Source of the DNA: Gallionellales bacterium RIFCSPLOWO2_02_FULL_59_110
Lineage (GTDB): Bacteria > Pseudomonadota > Gammaproteobacteria > Burkholderiales > Gallionellaceae
Assembly: GCA_001801215.1 (NCBI GenBank)
Contig: MGXA01000079.1
Coordinates: forward strand, 1-41,952
Direction of reading: 5' to 3'
Length of the DNA: 41,952 nt
The notes under the pieces were generated by a model. It had not been told where the DNA came from. It was given only the letters and a program-made list of their open reading frames with translations, and did not search any database. Positions 1-9,510 of the stretch are shown here, piece after piece; the stretch's first letter is position 1, and every line of letters begins with the position of its first letter. A program made the translations under genes and the position numbers.

Positions 1-1
1 G

Positions 2-1558
2 GACGGCGATACGCCAGTATTGAGTTTTGCCGCTGCGGGCGGCGGCGGCACGGTCTATGTGCATGCGGATGCGCGCATGATGACGCTGATCGTCAACGGG
101 GAGATCGGCAACATGGAAGGCGATATGGGAGCATTTTATCTGGCCGGGGTAGGCAAGACCTTCGACTACTATATCGTCAACAAGGACAACGTGATGGTCA
201 CCGAATCACGCCGCTATCCAGGTTCGATTCTCAAGCAAAAGGGTAGCGAATTCCCGTGGAAGGCGACGCAACAGGACAAGTCGCTCAATCAGATGTGTTC
301 CGCCGAAGGCAAGTATGTCACCAATGCCAAGTGTACGACCGGCTGCCGCGAGGCGATGGGTTTTTATGCCGGGCCGGACGGCAAGGAAATGCTCGGCGCT
401 TCCATGCCGTTTTACGATTCCGGCTGGACGATCGTGGTGGAGCAGGAATCCGACGAACTGCTGGGGCCGCTGTTTAATCTGGGTTATCTCATCGCGGGAC
501 TATGCTCCATCCTTCTGGTAGTCGCCTTCTTTGTGTTTAATTTTGCAATAAGCCGATTCGTCGCGTCGCCGCTGGCGAAATTGACTTCGGCAATCGGTGA
601 AATGGCTGGCAGCGAAGGCCAATTTGATTTGTCCAAGCGCTATGACACGAAGACGAAAGAAGAACTGGGTGCGATTTCGCGCGCCTTCGACGGATTGCTC
701 GACTCATTCGGGAAAATGGTGCGCGACATCCACCAGACCTCCGATGGATTGATCGGCACGATTGCCGATGTAGAAAAAAATAGCGTTCAGGTTGGCAAAG
801 GATCGCAGGCGCAGTCCGATGCGGCAGCTTCGGTCGCCGCCGCCGTGGAGCAGGTCTCGGTAAGCACCACCCATATTGCTGATCTGGCGGGGGAAACGAA
901 TGTACTTGCCGAGCGCGACCTGGAATTGTCGGAAAATGGCCGTGGCATTGCCGAAAAGACCGCGCAGGATATGGCGCGTGTCGCCGAACTGGTGGCGCAA
1001 TCCGCGAGCGCTGTCACCAGCCTGAACCAGCAATCGGAACATATCGGCGGTATCGTAAAAGTGATCAAGGAAATAGCCGACCAGACCAACTTGCTGGCGC
1101 TGAATGCCGCCATCGAGGCGGCGCGCGCCGGCGAGCAGGGGCGCGGTTTTGCGGTGGTGGCCGATGAAGTGCGCAAGCTGGCGGAACGCACCGGCGGTGC
1201 GACTACCGAGATACAGAAGCTGATTGATTCCATGCGCACCGAAGTGGAGCGCACGGCAAAATCGATGGATGCGACGCGTGAAGAAACGACGCACAGCCTA
1301 GAACTGGTTTCACGTGTCCGCGATGCGCTGGAGGAAATCGGGCGCGGCGCCCGGGAAACGGCAGCCAAGGTAAGCGATATCGCTTCGGCCACGCGCGAAC
1401 AGGATGCGGCGATCCAGAATATCGCGCAGAACGTGGAAAAAATTTCTGGCATGGCGGAAAAAAACAATGCTGCCGCGCAGCAATCTGCGGAACTTTCGTA
1501 TGGGTTGCGTGCTTTGGGCGGGCAACTGCAAAGCGGCATTGCACACTTCAAGATGTAG
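2..1558 (+). CDS. Methyl-accepting chemotaxis protein, 5' end outside window
   Basis: This is a chemoreceptor that passes ligand or redox state to CheA/CheW at the inner membrane. The reading frame is open to the window edge. A TTG at 20 is only an internal codon, so the true start and the first membrane segment are missing. What remains is the end of a periplasmic Cache-like sensor with three cysteines close together (MC, KC, GC near residues 93-108), a membrane segment around residues 155-180, a HAMP domain to about 235, and a long helical signalling domain. The signalling domain ends in the conserved hairpin tip ([20 protein letters not shown], then [16 protein letters not shown]). There is no C-terminal NWETF-type pentapeptide, so no CheR/CheB tether is visible. 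The ligand is unknown. The family call is very secure. Confidence 0.95.
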   Translation, partial: DGDTPVLSFAAAGGGGTVYVHADARMMTLIVNGEIGNMEGDMGAFYLAGVGKTFDYYIVNKDNVMVTESRRYPGSILKQKGSEFPWKATQQDKSLNQMCSAEGKYVTNAKCTTGCREAMGFYAGPDGKEMLGASMPFYDSGWTIVVEQESDELLGPLFNLGYLIAGLCSILLVVAFFVFNFAISRFVASPLAKLTSAIGEMAGSEGQFDLSKRYDTKTKEELGAISRAFDGLLDSFGKMVRDIHQTSDGLIGTIADVEKNSVQVGKGSQAQSDAAASVAAAVEQVSVSTTHIADLAGETNVLAERDLELSENGRGIAEKTAQDMARVAELVAQSASAVTSLNQQSEHIGGIVKVIKEIADQTNLLALNAAIEAARAGEQGRGFAVVADEVRKLAERTGGATTEIQKLIDSMRTEVERTAKSMDATREETTHSLELVSRVRDALEEIGRGARETAAKVSDIASATREQDAAIQNIAQNVEKISGMAEKNNAAAQQSAELSYGLRALGGQLQSGIAHFKM

Positions 1559-1567
1559 CTCGTAGCT

Positions 1568-1645
1568 GGTGGCGGGCAGCCACCATGCCGGGCAAGCTTT
1601 GCCCGGACATGCGACTGGACTGCCGTAATACGGCAGTCCAGTCGC
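1568..1645. repeat. Three successive hairpins after the chemoreceptor, the last a REP-like element
   Basis: Three inverted repeats follow the chemoreceptor stop. They are GGTGGC/GCCACC (1568-1584), CCGGGCAA/TTGCCCGG (1588-1606), and a perfect 16-bp stem with a 3-base loop (1611-1645) beginning GCGACTGGACTGCCG. The third ends in GTCGCTGGTTA, the tail shared with similar hairpins at 2449, 2508, 3361, 20827 and (reverse strand) 22364. It may also block read-through into purN, but there is no T-tract, so I call it a repeat rather than a terminator. Confidence 0.8.
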
Positions 1646-1692
1646 TGGTTAAGCCCGTCCTCGCCTAATGGAAAAGCCGAACAAACCATCAA

Positions 1693-2331
1693 ATGAAAAA
1701 AATCGTCATCCTCATCTCCGGGCGCGGCAGCAACCTGCAGGCGCTGCTGGAAGCGAAACTGCCATGCCGCATCGCGGCGGCCATCAGCAATCGCGCGGAT
1801 GCCGGCGGATTGAAAATCGCGCAGGCGCATGACATTCCTACCGCCATCATCGAGCATCGCAACTACACAGATCGCGACAGCTTCGATGCCGCGCTGGCCG
1901 GGCTCATCGATACTTTCCATCCCGATTTTGTGGTGCTGGCCGGTTTCATGCGCATCCTAACCGCAGGTTTCGTGGCGCGCTATCGCGGCAGGCTGGTCAA
2001 CATCCACCCTTCGCTGCTGCCCGCCTACGGCGGCCTCCACACCCATGCACGCGCATTGCAGGGCGGCGTGAAAATCCACGGCTGCACGGTGCATTTCGTC
2101 ACCCCCGATCTCGATCACGGCCCGATCATCATCCAGGCTGCGGTGCCGGTGCTGTGCGGCGACACCGAGCAAACACTCGCGGCACGGGTATTGCACGAGG
2201 AGCACCGCATCTACCCGCAGGCCATCCGCTGGCTGTGCGCGGGCCAGATTGAACTGGGCGACGATGGGCGGGTCAGATTGCTGCATCGCAGACAATCCGG
2301 TTTCGCGTTGATCTCACCCGGGCTGGAATGA
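1693..2331 (+). CDS. purN: Phosphoribosylglycinamide formyltransferase (GAR transformylase, PurN)
   Basis: The enzyme transfers a formyl group from 10-formyl-tetrahydrofolate to GAR, the third step of purine synthesis, in the cytosol. The 212-residue product has the usual PurN length. The N-terminal GAR-binding motif (ILISGRGSNLQALL) is at residues 6-19. The catalytic block NIHPSLLPAY carries Asn103 and His105, and the late Asp is Asp141 in TPDLDHGP. These match Asn106, His108 and Asp144 of the E. coli enzyme. The folate-loop region is intact. Its stop lies 4 bp before the ATG of the DUF3108 gene, so the two are probably co-transcribed. Confidence 0.96.
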   Translation: MKKIVILISGRGSNLQALLEAKLPCRIAAAISNRADAGGLKIAQAHDIPTAIIEHRNYTDRDSFDAALAGLIDTFHPDFVVLAGFMRILTAGFVARYRGRLVNIHPSLLPAYGGLHTHARALQGGVKIHGCTVHFVTPDLDHGPIIIQAAVPVLCGDTEQTLAARVLHEEHRIYPQAIRWLCAGQIELGDDGRVRLLHRRQSGFALISPGLE

Positions 2332-2335
2332 ACAG

Positions 2336-3229
2336 ATGACAGATGACAGAAGACAGAGGGCAGAAGTTTTGTCGCGGCTGCGCCGCGCTTTTCGTATGAT
2401 GCCCCGCCTGGCGGCACACATCATTCTGTCTTCTGATAAAACTACTGGTGAAACTACTAGCCATCTGACTAGACTGCCCAAGAACGACAGCCTAGTCATT
2501 GGTTATAGCCATTCGACTAGGCTGATAAAAAACATCAGCCAAATCGCTGGTTATGTCCTCTGTCTTCTGTCCTCTGTCTCTGCCTTCGCCGCCCCGCCGG
2601 ACAGCGTACGAGCCACTTACGATATTTACAAGAACGGCTTGAAGGTCGAAGTCAAGGAGTCTTATACGCGCGACAAGGATCGCTACGCGCTGTCCAGCGT
2701 CTGGGTGCCGGTCGGCCTGCTGGCGCTGGCTAAACCGGAAAAAATATTCATCGACAGCAGCGGCCTGATCGGCAAACAGGGCTTGCGGCCGCTGCGTTTC
2801 GACCATCGGCGCGAACTCGACAAGAACAGGAGCAGTCATGCCGAATTCGATTGGGCCGGCAAGCAACTTATCCTGACCCATCATGCGCAACGCACCGTAG
2901 TTGCGCTGCCCGACGGCACGCAAGACCGCTTGAGCGCAATGTATCAATTCATGTTCCTGCCATTGCAGAAGGCCGTCACGCTGGATTTTCCAATGACCAA
3001 CGGCAGCAAGCTGGACACCTATCGCTACACCGTTAAGCACAATCAACCGCTCAAGGTTCCGGCGGGGGAATTCAAGACTATCTATCTCTACAGCCAGGCC
3101 AAACCGGGCGAAAGGCGCACCGAAATCTGGCTGGCCACGCAGCACCACAACCTGCCGTGCAAAATGACCGTCACCGAGGCCAACGGCGATCAACTTACCC
3201 AGGTATTGAGCAAACTCGAGGTGAGATAA
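2336..3229 (+). CDS. DUF3108 family exported protein; N-terminus made of repeat DNA
   Basis: The conserved part runs from about residue 85 (PPDSVRATYDIYKNGLKVEV) to the end and matches the DUF3108 family, uncharacterised beta-rich envelope proteins often coded after purN in betaproteobacteria. The function is unknown. The start is the problem. ATG 2336 is 4 bp after the purN stop, but residues 1 to about 83 are encoded by the repeat block at 2336-2585. The only hydrophobic export signal, VLCLLSSVSAFA followed by A-P-P, is itself encoded by the CCTCTGTC repeat arm. No downstream ATG offers a normal signal peptide; a CTG at 2522 is a remote option. Either the repeat displaced the original start and the gene adapted to it, or the gene is poorly translated. 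The family call is good; the start is uncertain. Confidence 0.75.
   Translation: MTDDRRQRAEVLSRLRRAFRMMPRLAAHIILSSDKTTGETTSHLTRLPKNDSLVIGYSHSTRLIKNISQIAGYVLCLLSSVSAFAAPPDSVRATYDIYKNGLKVEVKESYTRDKDRYALSSVWVPVGLLALAKPEKIFIDSSGLIGKQGLRPLRFDHRRELDKNRSSHAEFDWAGKQLILTHHAQRTVVALPDGTQDRLSAMYQFMFLPLQKAVTLDFPMTNGSKLDTYRYTVKHNQPLKVPAGEFKTIYLYSQAKPGERRTEIWLATQHHNLPCKMTVTEANGDQLTQVLSKLEVR
2449..2506 (+). repeat. REP-like hairpin, copy B1
   Basis: This copy begins TGAAACTACTAGCCA and ends GTCATTGGTTAT. The stem is GACTAGACTG with CAGCCTAGTC (one mismatch). It shares its head and tail with the copies at 3361 and 20827. Confidence 0.8.
2508..2554 (+). repeat. REP-like hairpin, copy B2
   Basis: It follows copy B1 directly. 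The stem is CGACTAGGCTGAT with ATCAGCCAAATCG (two mismatches), and the tail CGCTGGTTAT is the family signature. The tail leads straight into the CCTCTGTC arm that encodes the DUF3108 signal peptide. Confidence 0.8.
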
Positions 3230-3573
3230 GCAGTGCGAAATGGGGTAAATGAAGGCCGTGCTTTGCCCCGGCCATCGCCCTGCGCTTTAACTTGCTGCGC
3301 GAATCAGCCTGCGCCGACAACACGCCTCGCAGAGGTTTTTTTCTTGTTCCCACGGTCTGATGAAACAACTAGCCATTTGACTAAGTGAGCAAAGAACGCT
3401 CACTTAGTCGCTGGTTATCCGTGGGAATGCATCAGGGGACGCTCCACGTCCCGTACCGCAGAGCGGCTCGGTCAGCGTTCTCACCCGGAGCATGGGAACG
3501 ATGCAATGTCGCCAAAATTACTGACTGCTGTTTAACTTGCTGCGCAAGTTAGCCTACACCGAAACCCGGCCAA
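3230..3573. other. Intergenic region between convergent genes: two direct repeats and a hairpin
   Basis: No gene is seen in these 344 bp. They contain a 35-bp direct repeat pair (3286-3320 and 3531-3565, both starting TTTAACTTGCTGCGC and continuing with diverged AGCCT..GCCGA/CACCGA text) and the REP-like hairpin at 3361-3418. The second direct-repeat copy also forms the hairpin TAACTTGC-TGC-GCAAGTTA. No rho-independent terminator with a T-tract is visible for either DUF3108 or acs. Confidence 0.7.
3361..3418 (+). repeat. REP-like hairpin, copy C (perfect stem)
   Basis: Head TGAAACAACTAGCCATT and tail GTCGCTGGTTAT enclose a perfect 12-bp stem, GACTAAGTGAGC with GCTCACTTAGTC, and the 7-base loop AAAGAAC. 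This is the cleanest copy of the family in the window. Confidence 0.85.
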
Positions 3574-5541
<1,968 letters not shown>

Positions 5542-5601
5542 AACGGTCTCCTGATGCGAGTTGATATACGTCCGCGAGGACGCAATTGGTATATTGGGAC
5601 T

Positions 5602-5631
5602 AATGTAATTTTTTTCCGCTTGATCTGTCAA
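5602..5631 (-). promoter_or_regulatory. Candidate sigma-70 promoter of acs
   Basis: Read on the minus strand, a perfect -35 TTGACA (5631-5626) is followed after 18 bp by TACATT (5607-5602, four of six to consensus). This would start transcription near 5595, giving a leader of about 55 nt to the ATG at 5541. The leader contains a small hairpin CGTCC-GCGA-GGACG. An alternative -35 (TTGACT, about 5676-5671) lies just downstream of the operator. Confidence 0.5.
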
Positions 5632-5676
5632 CGATTAATGAAATCATTTGCTCAAAATAGTCAAAAATCACTTTGA

Positions 5677-5695
5677 CTGTAAGTTTCATGTAAGG
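5677..5695. promoter_or_regulatory. Operator-like direct repeat in acs/DUF294 promoter (GTAAG, 11-bp spacing)
   Basis: The 19-bp word CTGTAAGTTTCATGTAAGG holds two GTAAG half-sites starting at 5679 and 5690. It is identical at 17 of 19 positions to 11703-11721 in the six-site array before the response-regulator gene. Two direct half-sites one helical turn apart are the typical binding geometry of OmpR-family regulators. It also overlaps the AAGGA that would serve as ribosome site of the ATG at 5706. Confidence 0.65.
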
Positions 5696-5705
5696 AAACT
5701 CCCAG

Positions 5706-7724
5706 ATGCACTGGCCACAAAGATGGGCGACAATAACGACCGGGACGTTCAACAAGACGCGGAAGCAATTGTTTCGGCCCGTTGGGGCCGAGCACGGCTT
5801 GGCGTTATTGATTTTCGATTGGTGCAATACATTGACCACAATTCATTCTTCGCAATTGAGTTTCTTTGCCAGGCATGCGCCATTCGACCGCATGGAGCGC
5901 GAGCATCTGCTCTGGATGCTGGAACGGATGCAGCTTGCCTATTACGCCAAGGGCGAAGTGATTGCCTCTCCACAGCAAGGCGAGGCGACACGTTTCTTCG
6001 TGATCAAGCAAGGCTTGGTGCGCGGCGCGCGCATTGCCAACACGCCGCAGGATGCTGTGCTGGAGCTCCATGAAGGCGAGTGTTTTCCCGTGGGCGCTTT
6101 GCTGGGGCGGCGCGCGGTGACATCGGAATACCGCGCCGAAGAAGATGCTTTCTGTTTTGAATTGCCGGCATTGCAATTTCGCGAACTGATCGAATTGTCG
6201 GTGGTGTTCAAAGATTTTTGCACGCGCCGCATCGCCGCACTGTTCGAGCAATCCACCCAGGCCATGCAGGCGCAACTGTCGCATGCGTCCACCGAGCAGC
6301 AATCGCTTTCCAGTACGCTGGAAAGCATCATTCGCCGCGCGCCGGTCGCGTGCTGCCCCGACACCACAATACGTTCGGCGTTACAGCAGATGCGCGACGC
6401 GCACCTGGGCTCGATGATTGTGACGGATGCCGCGCAACGGCCACTGGGTATTTTCACGCTGCGCGATTTGCTGGAACGCGTCGTGCTTGCGGACTTGCCC
6501 ATCGACCAGCCGATCGGCAATGCGATGAGCAGCCAGCCCGTCACGTTGCCACCCGGCGCATTGGCCTATGAAGCCGCGATGGTGATGGCCAGGAAAGGCT
6601 TCCGCCATGTACTGGTGACGGAGCAGGACGGCACGCTGCGCGGTATCGTTTCCGAACGCGATCTATTTTCCCTGCAACGCGTCGGGCTGCGACAGCTCAG
6701 CACCTCGCTCAGGCAGGCGGACAGCTCCGCCACCCTGATCTCGCTCGGCAAGGACATACGCGAACTGACCCACAACATGATGGCACAAGGCGTGGCAGCC
6801 GAACAGATCACCCTGCTGATCTCCACGCTGAACGATTTGTTGACATCGCGAATCATCGAGCTGGAATGCATCGCTGCGGGGTTGCAGCATGAAAACGCGG
6901 ACCAGCCCGAGCTGTGCTGGCTGGCACTGGGCTCGGAAGGCAGGTTGGAGCAAACTTTTTATACCGATCAGGACAACGGGATTATTTTCAACGTGCCCGA
7001 AGGCGGGACGGCTGACGCCGTACGCCAGCGCCTGCTGCCGGTAGCAAAGCGCATCAACGAAGCGCTGGCAGAATGCGGTTTTCCGTTATGCGGCGGCGGC
7101 ATCATGGCGAGCAACTCGAAGTGGTGCCTGTCCAGGGAAGAATGGCAGAAAACTTTCGCCGAATGGATCGATCACGGCAGCCCGGAAGACCTGCTCAATG
7201 CCTCGATCTTTTTCGATTTTCGCAGCCTGTACGGCAATGCATCGTTTGCCGCTGCACTGCGCGGCTGGCTGAACAAAAAAATTTCCGGCACACCGCGCTT
7301 CCTGCACCAGATGGCCGCCAACGCATTGCGCAACCGCCCGCCATTGGGCGTAATACGCGATTTCGTCGTCGGGCAGCAACAAACGCTGGACATCAAGCTG
7401 AACGGCACGACCCCCTTTGTCGATGCGGCGCGCATCCTCGGCCTGGCCTGCGGCAGCAGCGCCACCAATACCGTGCAGCGCTTGCGCGAGATCGCCGGCC
7501 CGTTGCACATCGGCACTGCGGAAATCGAGGGCTGGATAGAGGCATTCTATTTTCTCCAGACAATGCGCTTGCTGCATCAGTACGAATGCAGCGCACGGGG
7601 CGCGGCAATGAACAACCACGTCAACCCGGAACAGCTTAACGACCTGGATCGGCGCATCCTCAAGGAGGCCTTCCGGCAGTCGCGCAAGATGCAAAGCCGC
7701 CTGACCATGGAATACCGCCTGTGA
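5706..7724 (+). CDS. cNMP-binding/CBS/DUF294 putative nucleotidyltransferase
   Basis: This is a multidomain regulatory protein of the kind often found beside acs and acetate permeases. Domain order from reading: a cyclic-nucleotide-binding-like domain (about residues 50-165, FFARHAPF...), two CBS motifs (about 205-330), a DUF294 nucleotidyltransferase-like domain containing ALGSEGRLEQTFYTDQDNG (about 415-435; the GS and DxD-type residues resemble GlnD/PII uridylyltransferases), and a helical C-terminal DUF294 domain. The substrate is unknown. ATG 5706 has AAGGA 9 bp upstream, but the first roughly 45 residues look non-coding in composition and that ribosome site lies inside an operator, so the real start may be further in. 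The gene overlaps the exonuclease gene by 4 bp (GTGA), which suggests coupled translation. Confidence 0.88.
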   Translation: MHWPQRWATITTGTFNKTRKQLFRPVGAEHGLALLIFDWCNTLTTIHSSQLSFFARHAPFDRMEREHLLWMLERMQLAYYAKGEVIASPQQGEATRFFVIKQGLVRGARIANTPQDAVLELHEGECFPVGALLGRRAVTSEYRAEEDAFCFELPALQFRELIELSVVFKDFCTRRIAALFEQSTQAMQAQLSHASTEQQSLSSTLESIIRRAPVACCPDTTIRSALQQMRDAHLGSMIVTDAAQRPLGIFTLRDLLERVVLADLPIDQPIGNAMSSQPVTLPPGALAYEAAMVMARKGFRHVLVTEQDGTLRGIVSERDLFSLQRVGLRQLSTSLRQADSSATLISLGKDIRELTHNMMAQGVAAEQITLLISTLNDLLTSRIIELECIAAGLQHENADQPELCWLALGSEGRLEQTFYTDQDNGIIFNVPEGGTADAVRQRLLPVAKRINEALAECGFPLCGGGIMASNSKWCLSREEWQKTFAEWIDHGSPEDLLNASIFFDFRSLYGNASFAAALRGWLNKKISGTPRFLHQMAANALRNRPPLGVIRDFVVGQQQTLDIKLNGTTPFVDAARILGLACGSSATNTVQRLREIAGPLHIGTAEIEGWIEAFYFLQTMRLLHQYECSARGAAMNNHVNPEQLNDLDRRILKEAFRQSRKMQSRLTMEYRL

Positions 7725-8431
7725 TCCGGAAACTGCTCGCGCATTTCGGGCAGCCTGCCGTCACGCTCTCTGCGGAACAACATCTGCGGCTCGATGCGCT
7801 CAAAACGAAATTGTCCATCGACCGCAAAGCCGGTCTGGGCGGCAGCAGGATCGTAGTAGTGGATGTGGAAACCACCGGCCTCAATCTCGCCAGCGATCAT
7901 CTGATCGCCATCGGCGCGGTAGCAATACACAACGGGCATATTGCACTGGCCGACAGCTTCGAAGAAGTGCTGCGCCAGAAAACCGAGAGCGGCAAGGCGA
8001 ACATCCTGGTGCACGGCATAGGCGGCAGCGCGCAACGCGCCGGGCTGCCGCCCGAAGAAGCGTTGCTGGCGTTTCTGGAGTATCTGGACGGCGCGCCGTT
8101 TTTCGCATTTCATGTGGCCTTCGATGAAACCATGCTGCGCAAAGCTTGCAAGAAATTTCTCGGCATCAATTTCAGGCATGCTTGGGTAGACTTGGCCTAT
8201 CTGCTGCCGGAACTCTTCCCGGATTATGCAAAAAAATATCACGCGCTGGATGACTGGCTGGCGCATTTTTCCATCGGCAACGATGCGCGGCATAACGCCC
8301 TGGCCGACGCGCTGGCCACGGCGCAGCTCGGCTTGATCGCCTTGCGTGCCGCGCGCGCGCGCAGGGCACCGGACTTCAAATCGCTGCAAAACATGGAAAA
8401 GGCGCAACGCTGGCTGAACGCGTCGCATTGA
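7721..8431 (+). CDS. DnaQ-like 3'-5' exonuclease (DEDDh)
   Basis: This protein is related to the DNA polymerase III epsilon proofreading domain but probably works outside the replicase. The DEDDh residues are all visible: Asp48 and Glu50 in VVDVETTGL, Asp135 in HVAFDETML, and His191 and Asp196 in RHNALADALAT. It starts with GTG at 7721, overlapping the stop of the DUF294 gene by 4 bp. The two genes form a tight operon, as they do next to acs in many proteobacteria. The physiological substrate in this setting is unknown. The 236-residue length suits a single exonuclease domain with an approximately 40-residue N-terminal helix region. There is no obvious link to proofreading here. Confidence 0.9.
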   Translation: MIRKLLAHFGQPAVTLSAEQHLRLDALKTKLSIDRKAGLGGSRIVVVDVETTGLNLASDHLIAIGAVAIHNGHIALADSFEEVLRQKTESGKANILVHGIGGSAQRAGLPPEEALLAFLEYLDGAPFFAFHVAFDETMLRKACKKFLGINFRHAWVDLAYLLPELFPDYAKKYHALDDWLAHFSIGNDARHNALADALATAQLGLIALRAARARRAPDFKSLQNMEKAQRWLNASH

Positions 8432-8452
8432 TGCCAAAAATCTCATCCACGC

Positions 8453-9358
8453 ATGGATAATATTTTTCTGCTCATCATTTGCTTCATCGCCGGCATGTTG
8501 TTGCGCCGCACGCGGCGGATGCCGGACAACGCGCCTGCCGCGCTCAACAGCTTCATCATCCATGTCTCGCTGCCCGCGCTAACGTTGCTGTATGTGCACG
8601 ACCTGAAAATCGGCGGCGACGTCGTGCTGATGGCGTTGATGGCGTGGATCAGTTTTCTGCTGGCGGCTGGGTTTTTCTGGCTTATCGGACGTTGGCTTAA
8701 TTTGCCACGCGCCACGATAGGCGCACTGATGCTGACCGGCGGATTGGGCAACACCTCGTTCTTCGGGTTACCGATGATCGAGGCGTACTACGGCCATCAG
8801 GGTATCGCCAGCGGCATCGTGGCGGATCAGCTGGGATCGTTCCTTGTGCTATCCACGCTGGGCGTTACCGTTGCGGGCATCTACTCGTCAGGGCGGCCTA
8901 CTGCTGCGGAGATCGGCAAGCGCATCGTGTTATTCCCGCCGTTCATTGCACTGACTGTCGCATTGCTGTCTATTCCGCTGGAATATGCGCCGTGGTTTAC
9001 CGCGCTGCTCAAACGGCTGGGCGACACGCTGGCCCCGCTGGCATTGCTGTCGGTAGGCTTGCAACTGCGTCTAGGGCATATCGCGGGGCATAGGCGCAAC
9101 CTCGCCATTGGCCTCGGTTTCAAGCTGCTGCTGGCACCGCTGCTGATTTATCTGCTCTATGTGCCACTGCTCGGTGCGCATGGGCAGGCCACACAAGTGA
9201 CGCTGTTCGAAGCCGCGATGCCGCCGATGATCACCGCCGCGATCATCGCCTCCGAGCACGATCTCGACCCCGAACTTTCGACGCTAATGGTGTCAGTGGG
9301 ATTGCTGATTTCTTTTGCTACCCTGAACGGGTGGTGGTGGGTATTGCAAGGGGTGTAA
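8453..9358 (+). CDS. AEC (auxin efflux carrier) family permease
   Basis: This inner-membrane transporter of the AEC family has about ten hydrophobic segments over 301 residues. The N-terminal motif PALTLLYVHDL, the glycine-rich GGLGNTSFFGLPM segment and the C-terminal AAMPPMITAAIIASEHDLD followed by a final helix are typical. Family members carry carboxylates or other small anions; the substrate here cannot be read from sequence. It begins 21 bp after the exonuclease stop on the same strand, so it could belong to the same transcript and take part in organic acid traffic. The start ATG at 8453 has no strong ribosome site. Confidence 0.88.
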   Translation: MDNIFLLIICFIAGMLLRRTRRMPDNAPAALNSFIIHVSLPALTLLYVHDLKIGGDVVLMALMAWISFLLAAGFFWLIGRWLNLPRATIGALMLTGGLGNTSFFGLPMIEAYYGHQGIASGIVADQLGSFLVLSTLGVTVAGIYSSGRPTAAEIGKRIVLFPPFIALTVALLSIPLEYAPWFTALLKRLGDTLAPLALLSVGLQLRLGHIAGHRRNLAIGLGFKLLLAPLLIYLLYVPLLGAHGQATQVTLFEAAMPPMITAAIIASEHDLDPELSTLMVSVGLLISFATLNGWWWVLQGV

Positions 9359-9510
9359 TTTCTGCAGGCATAGGGAACTTACCCGTTTTTCTCCGCGATC
9401 CATTTATTTCTGTACAGTCGATCTTTTTTCTCGGTGATTCATTGGCCATGCTTCGAAAATAACCGCACAACGATCATTGAAGTCATGCGAAAGCTGCACT
9501 TCAAGTTGAA

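Larger units (their letters stand above)
2336..2585. repeat. About 250-bp repeat block with ACAGA-unit inverted ends
   Basis: The block starts with a run of 7-bp units of the type ACAGAnn (GATGACAGAAGACAGAGG, from about 2341). It ends with the complementary run (CCTCTGTCTTCTGTCCTCTG, about 2558-2577), followed by TCTCTGCC. Between the arms are two REP-like hairpins (2449-2506 and 2508-2554) and an inner partial copy of the arm (CTGTCTTCTG near 2426). The whole block lies inside the DUF3108 open reading frame, which makes it resemble a small mobile palindromic insertion. Confidence 0.65.

Noticed and set aside
787-1920. 377-codon minus frame across the chemoreceptor-purN junction
   Set aside because: Crosses two solid genes and a hairpin cluster; composition not protein-like.
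7577-8563. 328-codon minus frame over the DnaQ-like gene
   Set aside because: Shadow of the exonuclease gene, which carries all five DEDDh residues.
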